Shown in pieces: positions 8,126 through 15,633 of a stretch of DNA of 64,000 bases (positions are counted from its first letter, which is position 1; each line of letters starts with the position of its first letter). Position numbers and translations under genes: made by a program. The notes beneath the pieces are model-generated. The model was not told the origin of the DNA and ran no database searches. It saw nothing but the letters and a program-made list of their open reading frames with translations. The stretch spans positions 7,006,001 through 7,070,000 of the forward strand of contig NC_013929.1 in NCBI RefSeq assembly GCF_000091305.1, in the 5' to 3' direction. Origin of the DNA: Streptomyces scabiei 87.22. Lineage in GTDB: Bacteria > Actinomycetota > Actinomycetes > Streptomycetales > Streptomycetaceae.

Positions 8126-9385
8126 TCAGGGGCGGCTGGCCGGCTGCCGCACCACCCGCGGGGCCACGGGGGCACCCGGCTCCTGCACCTGGAAGTACGC
8201 CCTGGCCAGCACCTTCTGCTGGAGCGCCTGGTTGCGGTCCACCACCCGGTACAGGGACCGGCGGGCCAGGCCGCCCAGCCGTCCGTCGAGGGCGAAGAGA
8301 CGCTCCTGGCGCAGCTGGAGGGCGCGGGAACGGCGTACGGCCTCCTCCCGCGAGCGCTGGAACTCCTCGCCCGCCCGGACCAGCGCGGCCGCGCTGTCGT
8401 CGGCGAGGGCCTCCCCGACCAGGGGTGCCAGGGTGACCGCGTCGATGATCGCGTGGTTGACGCCCTGCCCGAGGATCGGGGTCAGGGTGTGCGCGGCGTC
8501 GCCCATGAGGACCAGACCGGGCATGGACCAGCGGGGCACCACCGTGGTGAAGATGTCCAGCATCGAGGTGTCCGACCAGGCCTTCACCTCCTTGCGCACG
8601 GTGGTCGACAGTTCGGGAGCGAGCCGGTCCAGCCGCTCGTGCAGCGCGCCCAGCCCCTGGGCCCGCAGGTCCTTCAGGCCGCCCTTGGGGATGTTGAGTC
8701 CCACCCGCACGCTGTCCGGATGGGTGGGGATGAACAGCCCGTGCTCACCGCCCCGGATACGGATGCGGTACGTGTGGCTGTCCCACTCCTCGGGGAAGGG
8801 CAGCCGCAGCCAGACGACGTCCCGGTCCAGCGGCTGCTTCTCGTACGGCAGCCCGGACATCTCCCGGACCTTGCTGAACCGTCCGTCGGCCGCGACCGTC
8901 AGCGCCGCCCGTACGACGAGGTCGCCGTCGGGGGTGCGGGCGCGCACACCGGTCACCGGTCCGCTGTCGCCCTGCTCCCGGAGCAGGGCGACAGCGGTGG
9001 CGGACTGACGCAGCGTGAAACCCGGGTGCTCCCGCCCGGCGTCGGCCAGGGCGGACAGCAGAGCGGGCTGCGGAAGCTCCACGGGGTAGGGGTGGGGGTA
9101 GCGGAAGTCGGAGAAGTCGACGCTCAGCACGGTGCTGCCGGAGTCGATGATCTCCATGTGGTGCATCTGCGCGTACGTTCCGTCGAGCCGGTCGAGCAGA
9201 CCGAGCCGGTCGAGCAGCCACACCGAGTCCGGGGACACCGACTCGCCGCGGAAGGAGCGGTTGAAGTGTCCGCTCTGCTCCAGGACCACCACCGACACGG
9301 AACGCTTGGCGAGCTCCACGGCCAGTGTGAGCCCGGCGGGACCTCCTCCGACCACGCACACCTGTGCGGTCAGCTCTGCTGTCAT
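8126..9385 (-). CDS. FAD-dependent aromatic hydroxylase-like monooxygenase
   Basis: 419 residues of the PHBH-type flavoprotein monooxygenase family. The N-terminal dinucleotide fold is VVGGGPAGLTLAVELAKR, and the second FAD motif is GDAAHTLTPILGQGVNHA around residue 290. Such single-component enzymes use NAD(P)H and oxygen to hydroxylate or epoxidise aromatic or polyketide substrates. Its gene is preceded by an SRPBCC gene 54 bases upstream on the same strand, so the two form an operon diverging from the MMPL exporter. The pairing with a cyclase-like partner is common in aromatic polyketide tailoring, which fits a biosynthetic role here. No membrane anchor or signal peptide is seen. Confidence 0.88.
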   Translation of the reverse strand: MTAELTAQVCVVGGGPAGLTLAVELAKRSVSVVVLEQSGHFNRSFRGESVSPDSVWLLDRLGLLDRLDGTYAQMHHMEIIDSGSTVLSVDFSDFRYPHPYPVELPQPALLSALADAGREHPGFTLRQSATAVALLREQGDSGPVTGVRARTPDGDLVVRAALTVAADGRFSKVREMSGLPYEKQPLDRDVVWLRLPFPEEWDSHTYRIRIRGGEHGLFIPTHPDSVRVGLNIPKGGLKDLRAQGLGALHERLDRLAPELSTTVRKEVKAWSDTSMLDIFTTVVPRWSMPGLVLMGDAAHTLTPILGQGVNHAIIDAVTLAPLVGEALADDSAAALVRAGEEFQRSREEAVRRSRALQLRQERLFALDGRLGGLARRSLYRVVDRNQALQQKVLARAYFQVQEPGAPVAPRVVRQPASRP

Positions 9386-9439
9386 CGTTTTTGCTGCCTC
9401 TCCAGCGGAGTCATGGTCGCCCGATGGTGGGACCGCGGG

Positions 9440-9922
9440 CTAAAGCTCCCCTTGCAGCCGCTGCCGTCGGTCCAGGTCACGCGCGGGCACGTGCGACGAC
9501 TCGACCCGGACCTTCAGCGCGTCGGTGAGGTGCCGGAAGCCCTGTTCGGACGGGGTGATGACGGAACCGGCGAACGGCACCAGCAGACCGCTGAAGCGCT
9601 CGGTCTGCACCACGTCGGTGCCGCCCTCGCGCGCGATCAGCTCGAAGCTGTGCACCCCGTCGAAGACACCGGGCACACCGAACCGGCCACGCCAGCGCAG
9701 CAGCCGCCCCGGCTCGCTCTCCAGCACGGTCGGCGTGAACACCATCTCCCGTCCGCCGTCGGGCAGCCGGAACCGCAGGGTGAGCCGGGCGCCCGGCTCG
9801 GCCCGGCCCGAAGCCTCCACGAGGAAGGGGTTCCACTCGTGGAACCGTTCGAAGTCGGTGAGCACCGACCACACCTGGTCGACGGTGCTGTGGATGTGCA
9901 CGGCGGACGAGATACGGCGCAT
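9440..9922 (-). CDS. SRPBCC (START-like) polyketide cyclase family protein
   Basis: 160 residues of the START/Bet v1-like fold, recognisable by HIHSTVDQVWSVLTDFERF, the central WNPFLVEASG and LRWRGRFGVPGVFDG strands, and a final amphipathic helix. Members bind hydrophobic ligands; in aromatic polyketide clusters they act as cyclases or aromatases, elsewhere their role is often unknown. I chose the ATG at 9922 because GGAAGGAA sits 5-12 bases before it; an ATG 33 bases upstream lacks a site. First gene of the two-gene operon with the flavin hydroxylase. The actual ligand cannot be inferred. Confidence 0.82.
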   Translation of the reverse strand: MRRISSAVHIHSTVDQVWSVLTDFERFHEWNPFLVEASGRAEPGARLTLRFRLPDGGREMVFTPTVLESEPGRLLRWRGRFGVPGVFDGVHSFELIAREGGTDVVQTERFSGLLVPFAGSVITPSEQGFRHLTDALKVRVESSHVPARDLDRRQRLQGEL

Positions 9923-10257
9923 GACGTTCCTTCCGGGACGGACTGCGGTGAACACGGGCGCGACGAAGCGGCCCCGTGACGGTCGTGCGGACGAAGAGGG
10001 GGCAGGGGCGGGAGGCGGCGGGACCGGGACGGGGCGGCCGGTGTCCCGGCGGCGGGGCAGGGCGCGCCGTGAAGGGCCTCGGGAGCCGACGCTACCGGCC
10101 GAACCCGGACCGGCGCGGTCCGCGGGCCTCCGGCTCTAGCACGACCTTAGCGCCGGTCAGCAGGGTCCCCTCCGGACGCTTCAGTGAGAATCCAGCGCCC
10201 TGCCCGACGCTTGGCGTACGCGTCCCGCCCCCCACGGGCGCGAAGGAAGGAATACCC
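9923..10257. promoter_or_regulatory. Divergent intergenic region, SRPBCC/MMPL
   Basis: 335 bases between divergent operons. It is very G-rich at 9990-10080. No clear palindrome or promoter consensus stands out; the only definite signal is GAAGGAAGGA just before the MMPL start. It presumably holds promoters for both directions. Confidence 0.5.
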
Positions 10258-12453
10258 ATGTTCTCGGCTCTGGGCTCGGCCCTGCACCGCCGGCGGATCG
10301 TCCTGCTCCTGCTGACCCTCCTGGTCACCGCCCTGGCCACCGTGTACGGCGGCACCGTGGAGGAGAAACTCTCCAACGGCCTGTCCGACTACGACGATCC
10401 GGGCGGCGGCAACGTCGCGGCCCGCGAGATCATCGAACGGGCCACCGGCATCGACCCCCAGCAGGGCCACCTCTTGCTGGTCCGCACCGACGAGCGGCTC
10501 GCCGAGGACACCGCCCCGCCGAAGGCCGTCACGGCCGCCGCGGAGCTCCTGCGGTCCCGCCCCGAGGTCGAGCAGGTGCTCGACTACACCTCCCCGGACG
10601 GCGCCGCGCTCATCTCCCGCGACGGACGCAGCACCGTGGTCGTCGGCGCCACCGGCTCCATGACGGACCAGGAGAGCGCCCGGGCCGTGGAGGCCCTCCA
10701 GAAGGCCATCGACGACGATCCCACCCTGCGCGACCGTACCTGGCTGGGCGGCGCCACACCCGGTCACGTCCAGGTGGCCGAAGTGTCGAGCACCGACCTG
10801 GGGCAGGCCGAGCTCCTCGCCACGCCGGTGATCCTCGTGGTGCTCTTCGTGGTCTTCCGCGGACTGGTCGCCGCGCTGGTCCCCCTGCTGGGCGGCATCG
10901 TCTCCCTGCTGCTCACCATGGCGGGCCTGCGCGTCGCCACCGAGTTCATGAACGTCTCCACCGGCGCGACGAGCCTCGCCTTCGCCCTCGGCCTCGGTCT
11001 GTCCATCGACTTCGGACTGCTGCTCGTCTCCCGCTACCGCGAGGAACTCGCCGAGCACGGACCGGGCGCCGAGGCTGTCCGGCGGACCGTCGCCACCGCC
11101 GGCCGCACCGTGCTGTTCAGCGCCCTCACCGTGGCCGCGGCCCTCGCCGCGCTGATCGCGTTCCCGCAGCCCTATCTGCGGTCCATGGGACTGGCCGGCG
11201 TCATCACCGTGGTGTCCGCGGCCCTGTTCGCCCTCCTCGGACTGCCCCCGCTGCTCGCCCTGCTGGGCAAGCGGATCAACTCCCTCGCCCCGCGCCGCTG
11301 GCAGCGCACGGCCGGTGCCGCCCGCGCCACCGAGGGACGCTGGTACCGCGTCGCGCAGGCCGTGATGCGCCGCCCCGCCGTTTTCGCGCTCGCCGCCACG
11401 GCCGTACTGCTGCTGATCGCCTCGCCGCTGCTGGGCGTGCGCTTCACCGGGGTGGATCCCACCCTCCTGCCCGAGGAGACCAGCGCGGGCAAGGTGGCCG
11501 CCGTGCTCGACGAGGACTACGACGCGAGGGCCACCTCGCCCCTGCAGATCGTGCTGGAGACCGACGGCGCCCCGGACACGGCGCGGCTCGCCGACTACAC
11601 CGAGCGGATCGGCGCCGTCCCCGGAGTCAGGTCGGTGGGCACCCCCGTCGAACTCGGCGACCGGTACTGGGAGATCGACGCCGTCCTGGCCGAGGACCCC
11701 CTGACCGACTCGTCCAAGGACGCCGTCGGGGCCGTGCAGGACCTGGCCGCCCCGTACCCCGCCCGGTACACCGGCCGGACCGCCGACTTCCTGGCGCAGC
11801 GTCAGAGCATCGCAGACGCCCTGCCCCTGGCCGGCGGCATCCTGGTCGTCGTCACCCTGCTGCTGCTCTTCGCCTTCTCCGGCTCGGTGGTGCTGCCGCT
11901 GAAGGCCCTGCTGATGAACCTGCTGTCCACCGGCGCCGCCTTCGGTTTCCTGGTGTGGGTGTTCCAGGACGGCAACCTCGGCTTCGCCCCGCAGACCGGG
12001 CTCGAGGCCACCACGCCCGTCCTGGTCTTCGCGCTCGCGTTCGGCCTCTCCACGGACTACAACGTCTTCCTGCTGAGCCGTATCAAGGAGGCCAGGGCCC
12101 AGGGCCTGGACAACCGCGAGGCGGTCGCCCAGGGTCTGTCCCGCACCGGCGGGATCGTCACCTCGGCCGCGGTACTGTTCTGCATCCCGGTGGGCGCGCT
12201 CGCGATGTCCCGGCTGGTGTTCATCCAGGAACTGGGCCTGGGCGCGGCGTTCGCCGTCCTCATCGACGCGACCGTGGTCCGGGCCTTCCTCGTCCCCTCC
12301 CTGATGGCCCTGCTCGGCGCGGCCAACTGGTGGGCCCCGGCCCCCCTGCGCGCCCTGCACCGCGCCCTGCGCCTGGACCGCATGGAGCACACCGAGGCCC
12401 CCGAGCCCGCCCCCGCGCCGGCTCCCGACAGGACGTCCGCACCCGTCGGCTGA
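10258..12453 (+). CDS. MMPL/RND-family membrane exporter
   Basis: 731 residues. A first transmembrane helix (residues 11-28), a periplasmic domain to about residue 180, five or more helices to about 330, then a second helix, a second periplasmic domain and a second helix bundle: the two-fold MmpL-type RND layout. Conserved helix phrases include LGLGLSIDFGLLLVSRYREE and FGLSTDYNVFLLSRIKEA, whose aspartates and tyrosines belong to the proton relay. The family exports lipids, siderophores and polyketides with proton motive force. The ATG at 10258 follows GAAGGAAGGA. A TetR gene lies immediately downstream in the same direction, which suggests local control of export. It is the likely exporter of the region's product. 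Confidence 0.92.
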   Translation: MFSALGSALHRRRIVLLLLTLLVTALATVYGGTVEEKLSNGLSDYDDPGGGNVAAREIIERATGIDPQQGHLLLVRTDERLAEDTAPPKAVTAAAELLRSRPEVEQVLDYTSPDGAALISRDGRSTVVVGATGSMTDQESARAVEALQKAIDDDPTLRDRTWLGGATPGHVQVAEVSSTDLGQAELLATPVILVVLFVVFRGLVAALVPLLGGIVSLLLTMAGLRVATEFMNVSTGATSLAFALGLGLSIDFGLLLVSRYREELAEHGPGAEAVRRTVATAGRTVLFSALTVAAALAALIAFPQPYLRSMGLAGVITVVSAALFALLGLPPLLALLGKRINSLAPRRWQRTAGAARATEGRWYRVAQAVMRRPAVFALAATAVLLLIASPLLGVRFTGVDPTLLPEETSAGKVAAVLDEDYDARATSPLQIVLETDGAPDTARLADYTERIGAVPGVRSVGTPVELGDRYWEIDAVLAEDPLTDSSKDAVGAVQDLAAPYPARYTGRTADFLAQRQSIADALPLAGGILVVVTLLLLFAFSGSVVLPLKALLMNLLSTGAAFGFLVWVFQDGNLGFAPQTGLEATTPVLVFALAFGLSTDYNVFLLSRIKEARAQGLDNREAVAQGLSRTGGIVTSAAVLFCIPVGALAMSRLVFIQELGLGAAFAVLIDATVVRAFLVPSLMALLGAANWWAPAPLRALHRALRLDRMEHTEAPEPAPAPAPDRTSAPVG

Positions 12454-12563
12454 CGACGGCCGGGCGGTACGACCCGGGCCCGGGCGCCCCGCGAGGCCCC
12501 GGGCCCGGCTTCCTCGTGATCACCCACGTACGACGCGTCCACGACGACGAAAGGCCGCCCGCC

Positions 12564-13124
12564 ATGCCGAAGGTCAGTGAGGCCCACCGGGACGCCCGGC
12601 GCCGGCAGATCCTGGACGCCGCCCGTGCCGTGTTCGCCGAGAAGGGGTTCGTGCGGGCCTCCACCGGTGACATCGTCGCGCGGTCGCGGCTGTCCAGCGG
12701 CGCGATCTACAGCTACTTCCCGAGCAAGGACCATCTCGTGCGGGCCGTGTGCGAGGACACCATCGACCGGGCCCTGGACCATGTCACCTCGCCGAACCTG
12801 TCCGCGTCGCCGGAACGCGTCCACGGCAGCGGCGACGGGCGGGAGCACGCGCGGCTGATGGCTCAGATCTGGGGCGAGGCGGCCGTCTCCCCGAGCCTGG
12901 CGGAACAGGTCCGCCGCCATCTGGCCACCGCCCACGAGAAGGCCGCCGGCCTCATCCGCGACGAACGCACCGGGCACGGCCTGTCCGGCGACCCGCACGC
13001 CACCGGCGCGGCGAACGTGCTCCTGGCCCTCCTCACCGGCTACACCCTGCGCCTGGCCATGGGCGACGAGGCCAACCCCGACGCGTACGTCCGGGCGATC
13101 CACACCCTCATCAAGACGCCCTGA
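12564..13124 (+). CDS. TetR-family transcriptional regulator
   Basis: 186 residues. The N-terminal helix-turn-helix spans residues about 12-58 (RQILDAARAVFAEKGF, then TGDIVARSRLSSGAIYSYFPSK compressed here into its two halves STGDIVARSRLSSG and AIYSYFPSKD), typical of TetR/AcrR. The remaining residues form a ligand-binding helical domain without recognisable specificity. Located 110 bases after the MMPL gene with a GAAAGG ribosome site. By analogy it probably represses the exporter or neighbouring genes until a ligand binds. Its stop codon lies in a 20-bp palindrome shared with the convergent LysR gene. Confidence 0.92.
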   Translation: MPKVSEAHRDARRRQILDAARAVFAEKGFVRASTGDIVARSRLSSGAIYSYFPSKDHLVRAVCEDTIDRALDHVTSPNLSASPERVHGSGDGREHARLMAQIWGEAAVSPSLAEQVRRHLATAHEKAAGLIRDERTGHGLSGDPHATGAANVLLALLTGYTLRLAMGDEANPDAYVRAIHTLIKTP

Positions 13125-13136
13125 CCGGTCAGGGCG
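13117..13136. terminator. 20-bp palindrome holding both convergent stop codons
   Basis: A perfect 20-bp palindrome (13117-13136, centre CCGG) contains the TetR TGA on one strand and the LysR TGA on the other. It may act as a compact bidirectional terminator, though there is no separate loop. Confidence 0.5.
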
Positions 13137-14052
13137 CGGGCGGCAGCCCCAGCCGCACGGCGGCGAGTCGCAGGGCCTCCACCACGGCCGCCGTCCGGGG
13201 CTGCGGGCCGGACGGCGAGGCCGGCCAGACCGCGGCGATGCGGCGGTGACCCGCGACCTGGACCGTCGGCAGGGCCACGGTCTCCGGCGGGGCGTCGGCG
13301 AGGGCGAGCGTGGGGACGACGGCCGCGCCGAGGCCCGCCCGGACCAGCGCGAGCGTGGTCGGGAACTCCAGGGCCGTGTGCGCCCTGCGCGGAGTGAAGG
13401 CGTACTGGCCGCAGATACGGTCCAGGGCGCGGGAGCAGGCCGTCCCGGCAGGGGCGGCGACCCAGGGGCGGTCGGCCAGCTCCCGGACCGAGCGGGGCGA
13501 CGGCGACCAGTCGCCGGGGGTGATCACCCGGTACGCGTCGTCGGCGACCGCCGCGGACGCCAGGTCGCGCCCCTGTGCGTCCGGGCCGGGATCGTCGCCG
13601 TCGTACTCGACGACCAGCAGGTCCACGCCGCCGGTGCGCAGGTCGCGCAGCGCCCCGGGCCCCTCCGCCTCCACCACCCGCGGTTCCAGACCCGGATGGG
13701 TGCGGGCGAGCGTGTCGAGGGCGGGGACCAGCAGATGGCACACCGCGGAGGAGAACGCGGCGACCGTCACCGGCCCCGTCGAACGGCCCGTCAGCTCGGC
13801 GAGTTCCCGGCGGGCCTCGGCCAGTTCGTGCTCGATGCGTCCGGCCCGCGCCGCCAGCAGCCGCCCCGCCGGGGTCAGCCCCGCCCGGCGCCGCGAACGG
13901 TCCACCAGCGGCTGGCCCACCTCCCGCTCCAGCTGCGCCAGATGCTGCGACACGGCGGAGGGCGTCAGATGCAGCACCTTCGCCGCGTCCACCACACCAC
14001 CGCGCAACGCCACCGCACGCAGGACGCGCAGCCGGCGAGGGTCCAGTTCCAT
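13129..14052 (-). CDS. LysR-family transcriptional regulator
   Basis: 307 residues. The winged helix-turn-helix occupies residues 1-62 with the typical phrase KVLHLTPSAVSQHLAQLE; residues about 90-300 form the periplasmic-binding-protein-like effector domain. It diverges from the cyclase-family gene at 14123 across a 70-base gap, the standard layout for a LysR regulator and its target. That makes the cyclase/GNAT pair the likely regulon. The effector is unknown. Its 3' end is separated by four bases from the TetR gene. Confidence 0.93.
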   Translation of the reverse strand: MELDPRRLRVLRAVALRGGVVDAAKVLHLTPSAVSQHLAQLEREVGQPLVDRSRRRAGLTPAGRLLAARAGRIEHELAEARRELAELTGRSTGPVTVAAFSSAVCHLLVPALDTLARTHPGLEPRVVEAEGPGALRDLRTGGVDLLVVEYDGDDPGPDAQGRDLASAAVADDAYRVITPGDWSPSPRSVRELADRPWVAAPAGTACSRALDRICGQYAFTPRRAHTALEFPTTLALVRAGLGAAVVPTLALADAPPETVALPTVQVAGHRRIAAVWPASPSGPQPRTAAVVEALRLAAVRLGLPPAP

Positions 14053-14122
14053 AAGCCGTACTGTTGCTCTGCTTCAGTAATTCTTGCTTGTGGTGTAGTG
14101 ACACTGCAGAGAAGATGAGGTC
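14053..14122. promoter_or_regulatory. LysR/cyclase divergent promoter region
   Basis: A 70-base AT-richer gap between divergent genes. CTCTGC near the LysR side and GCAGAG near the cyclase side form a 6-bp inverted repeat, and GTGT-AGTG-ACAC is a smaller dyad between them. Candidate LysR contact sites only. Confidence 0.4.
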
Positions 14123-15172
14123 ATGAGCGAGCACAGCGAGGACCGGAACGGGAACGGCGGCGCACGGCACGGGGACGACGGCCGGAGCGCGGGCGGCGAG
14201 CAGTGGCGGATCCGGTTCGACGCCGAGGTGACCTTCGGCAACGGCGGCGGGCTGCAGACCCGGGGCTTCCTGCTGGACGTCCCGGACCCGGAGATCGGCG
14301 ACGGCGCACTGGCCGAGCTGTTCGTCCGGCATCTCGGGCTGCTCATGGTCGACGAGGTGCGGGTCACCGGCCGGGAAGCGGTCCGGGAGCCGCACAAGGG
14401 CTCGCGGGGTGTGCCGGGCACCGCCGGCGCGGCGGGGACGTCCCTGCGGGAGGCGGGCGGCCGCCGGGTCGTCGACCTCAGCCACACCATCCGGCACGGC
14501 ATGACCACCTACCCCGGGCTGCCCGGCCCGGAGATCGGCGAGCACCTGACCCGGGAGGCGTCCCGCGCGGTGTACGCGCCCGGCACCGAGTTCGCCATCG
14601 GCCGTATCTCGATGGTGTCCAACACCGGCACCTACATCGACAGCCCCTTCCACCGCTTCGGCGGCGGACACGACCTCGCCGGACTGCCGATCGGCACGTT
14701 CGCCGACCTCGACGGCGTGGTCGTCCGCGTCCAGGACACCGGGAGCCGGGCCGTCGGGCGCGAGGCGCTGCTGCCGTACGACGTCTCCGGGCGGGCCGTG
14801 CTGATCCACACCGGCTGGGACCGGCACTGGGGCACGGACCGCTACGGACACGGCCACCCCTATCTCACCGCCGACGCCGTCGCCCTGCTGACCGAACAGG
14901 GCGCCGCCCTCGTCGGCATCGACTCCCTCAACATCGACGACACCGACGACGGCACCCGCCCCGCCCACACCGGCCTGCTCGCCGCCGGCATCCCCGTGGT
15001 GGAGCACCTGCGGGGCCTGGAGCAACTGCCGCCGCGGGGCTTCCGGTTCCACGCGGCGCCCCCGGCCGTCGAGGGCATGGGCACCTTCCCGGTACGGGCC
15101 TACGCGGTGCTGGACGACGCCTCCGGCACGGACCCCGCGCAGGCCGGACCGGGCCCTGGGCTGGCCGGGTGA
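14123..15172 (+). CDS. Cyclase-family (kynurenine formamidase-like) hydrolase with extra N-terminal domain
   Basis: 349 residues. The part from about residue 115 is the PF04199 cyclase/formamidase fold, starting RRVVDLSHTIRHGMTTYPG. The family metal motif HxGTHxDxPxH appears as NTGTYIDSPFH, so the first His is Asn and the second is Tyr, while the Asp and last His remain. Residues 27-95 are a separate domain (WRIRFDAEVTFGNGGG onward) that I do not recognise. Family members hydrolyse N-formylkynurenine or cyclic amides, or act in polyketide cyclisation. The altered metal site leaves the reaction uncertain. It overlaps the GNAT gene by GTGA and diverges from LysR. Confidence 0.8.
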   Translation: MSEHSEDRNGNGGARHGDDGRSAGGEQWRIRFDAEVTFGNGGGLQTRGFLLDVPDPEIGDGALAELFVRHLGLLMVDEVRVTGREAVREPHKGSRGVPGTAGAAGTSLREAGGRRVVDLSHTIRHGMTTYPGLPGPEIGEHLTREASRAVYAPGTEFAIGRISMVSNTGTYIDSPFHRFGGGHDLAGLPIGTFADLDGVVVRVQDTGSRAVGREALLPYDVSGRAVLIHTGWDRHWGTDRYGHGHPYLTADAVALLTEQGAALVGIDSLNIDDTDDGTRPAHTGLLAAGIPVVEHLRGLEQLPPRGFRFHAAPPAVEGMGTFPVRAYAVLDDASGTDPAQAGPGPGLAG

Positions 15173-15633
15173 CCGATCTCGACATCAGGCGCGTGGACGC
15201 CACCGCGAGCGACGAGGAACTCGAAGCCTGGCGGTACGTCCACAACATCATCATCCCCCCGCACCCGCTCTCGCTCGACGACGTCCGGCAGCGGGCCCGG
15301 CGCAACGACCTGGAGCTCGCGTACGCCGACGGCGTCCTCGTCGGCAACTCCACCGTCCGCCCGCCCGACGGGGACACGGCGACGGCCGTGGTCATCGCGC
15401 GCGTGCTCGCCGAACACCGCGGGCGCGGCTTCGGCGAGCGGCTGTACGAGCGGGCACTGCGGCGGGCACGGGAACGGGACGCCCGGGTGATCGAGACCTG
15501 CGTCCTGGCGTCGAACGAGGACGGTCTGCGGTTCGCGCTCGGGCACGGCTTCGTGGAGACCGAGCGCTATCTGCTCGACGGCGACACGATCCCGTACATC
15601 GACCTCCGCCTCGACGGGACGCGGGCCTCCTAG
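15169..15633 (+). CDS. GNAT-family N-acetyltransferase
   Basis: 154 residues with the GNAT fold. The acetyl-CoA pyrophosphate loop is VLAEHRGRGFGERLYERAL near residues 79-97, followed by the helix and the C-terminal beta-bulge region LRFALGHGFVETERY. It would transfer an acetyl group to an amine; the substrate is unknown. The GTG start at 15169 lies inside the stop of the cyclase gene (GTGA overlap), so the pair is translationally coupled and likely LysR-controlled. Its TAG stop overlaps the stop of the convergent flavin dehydrogenase gene in a shared CTAG. Confidence 0.85.
   Translation: MTDLDIRRVDATASDEELEAWRYVHNIIIPPHPLSLDDVRQRARRNDLELAYADGVLVGNSTVRPPDGDTATAVVIARVLAEHRGRGFGERLYERALRRARERDARVIETCVLASNEDGLRFALGHGFVETERYLLDGDTIPYIDLRLDGTRAS

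Noticed and set aside
10147..12390. 747-codon minus-strand frame opposite the MMPL gene
   Set aside because: Gly/Gln/Arg-rich translation without domains, opposite a clear RND exporter.
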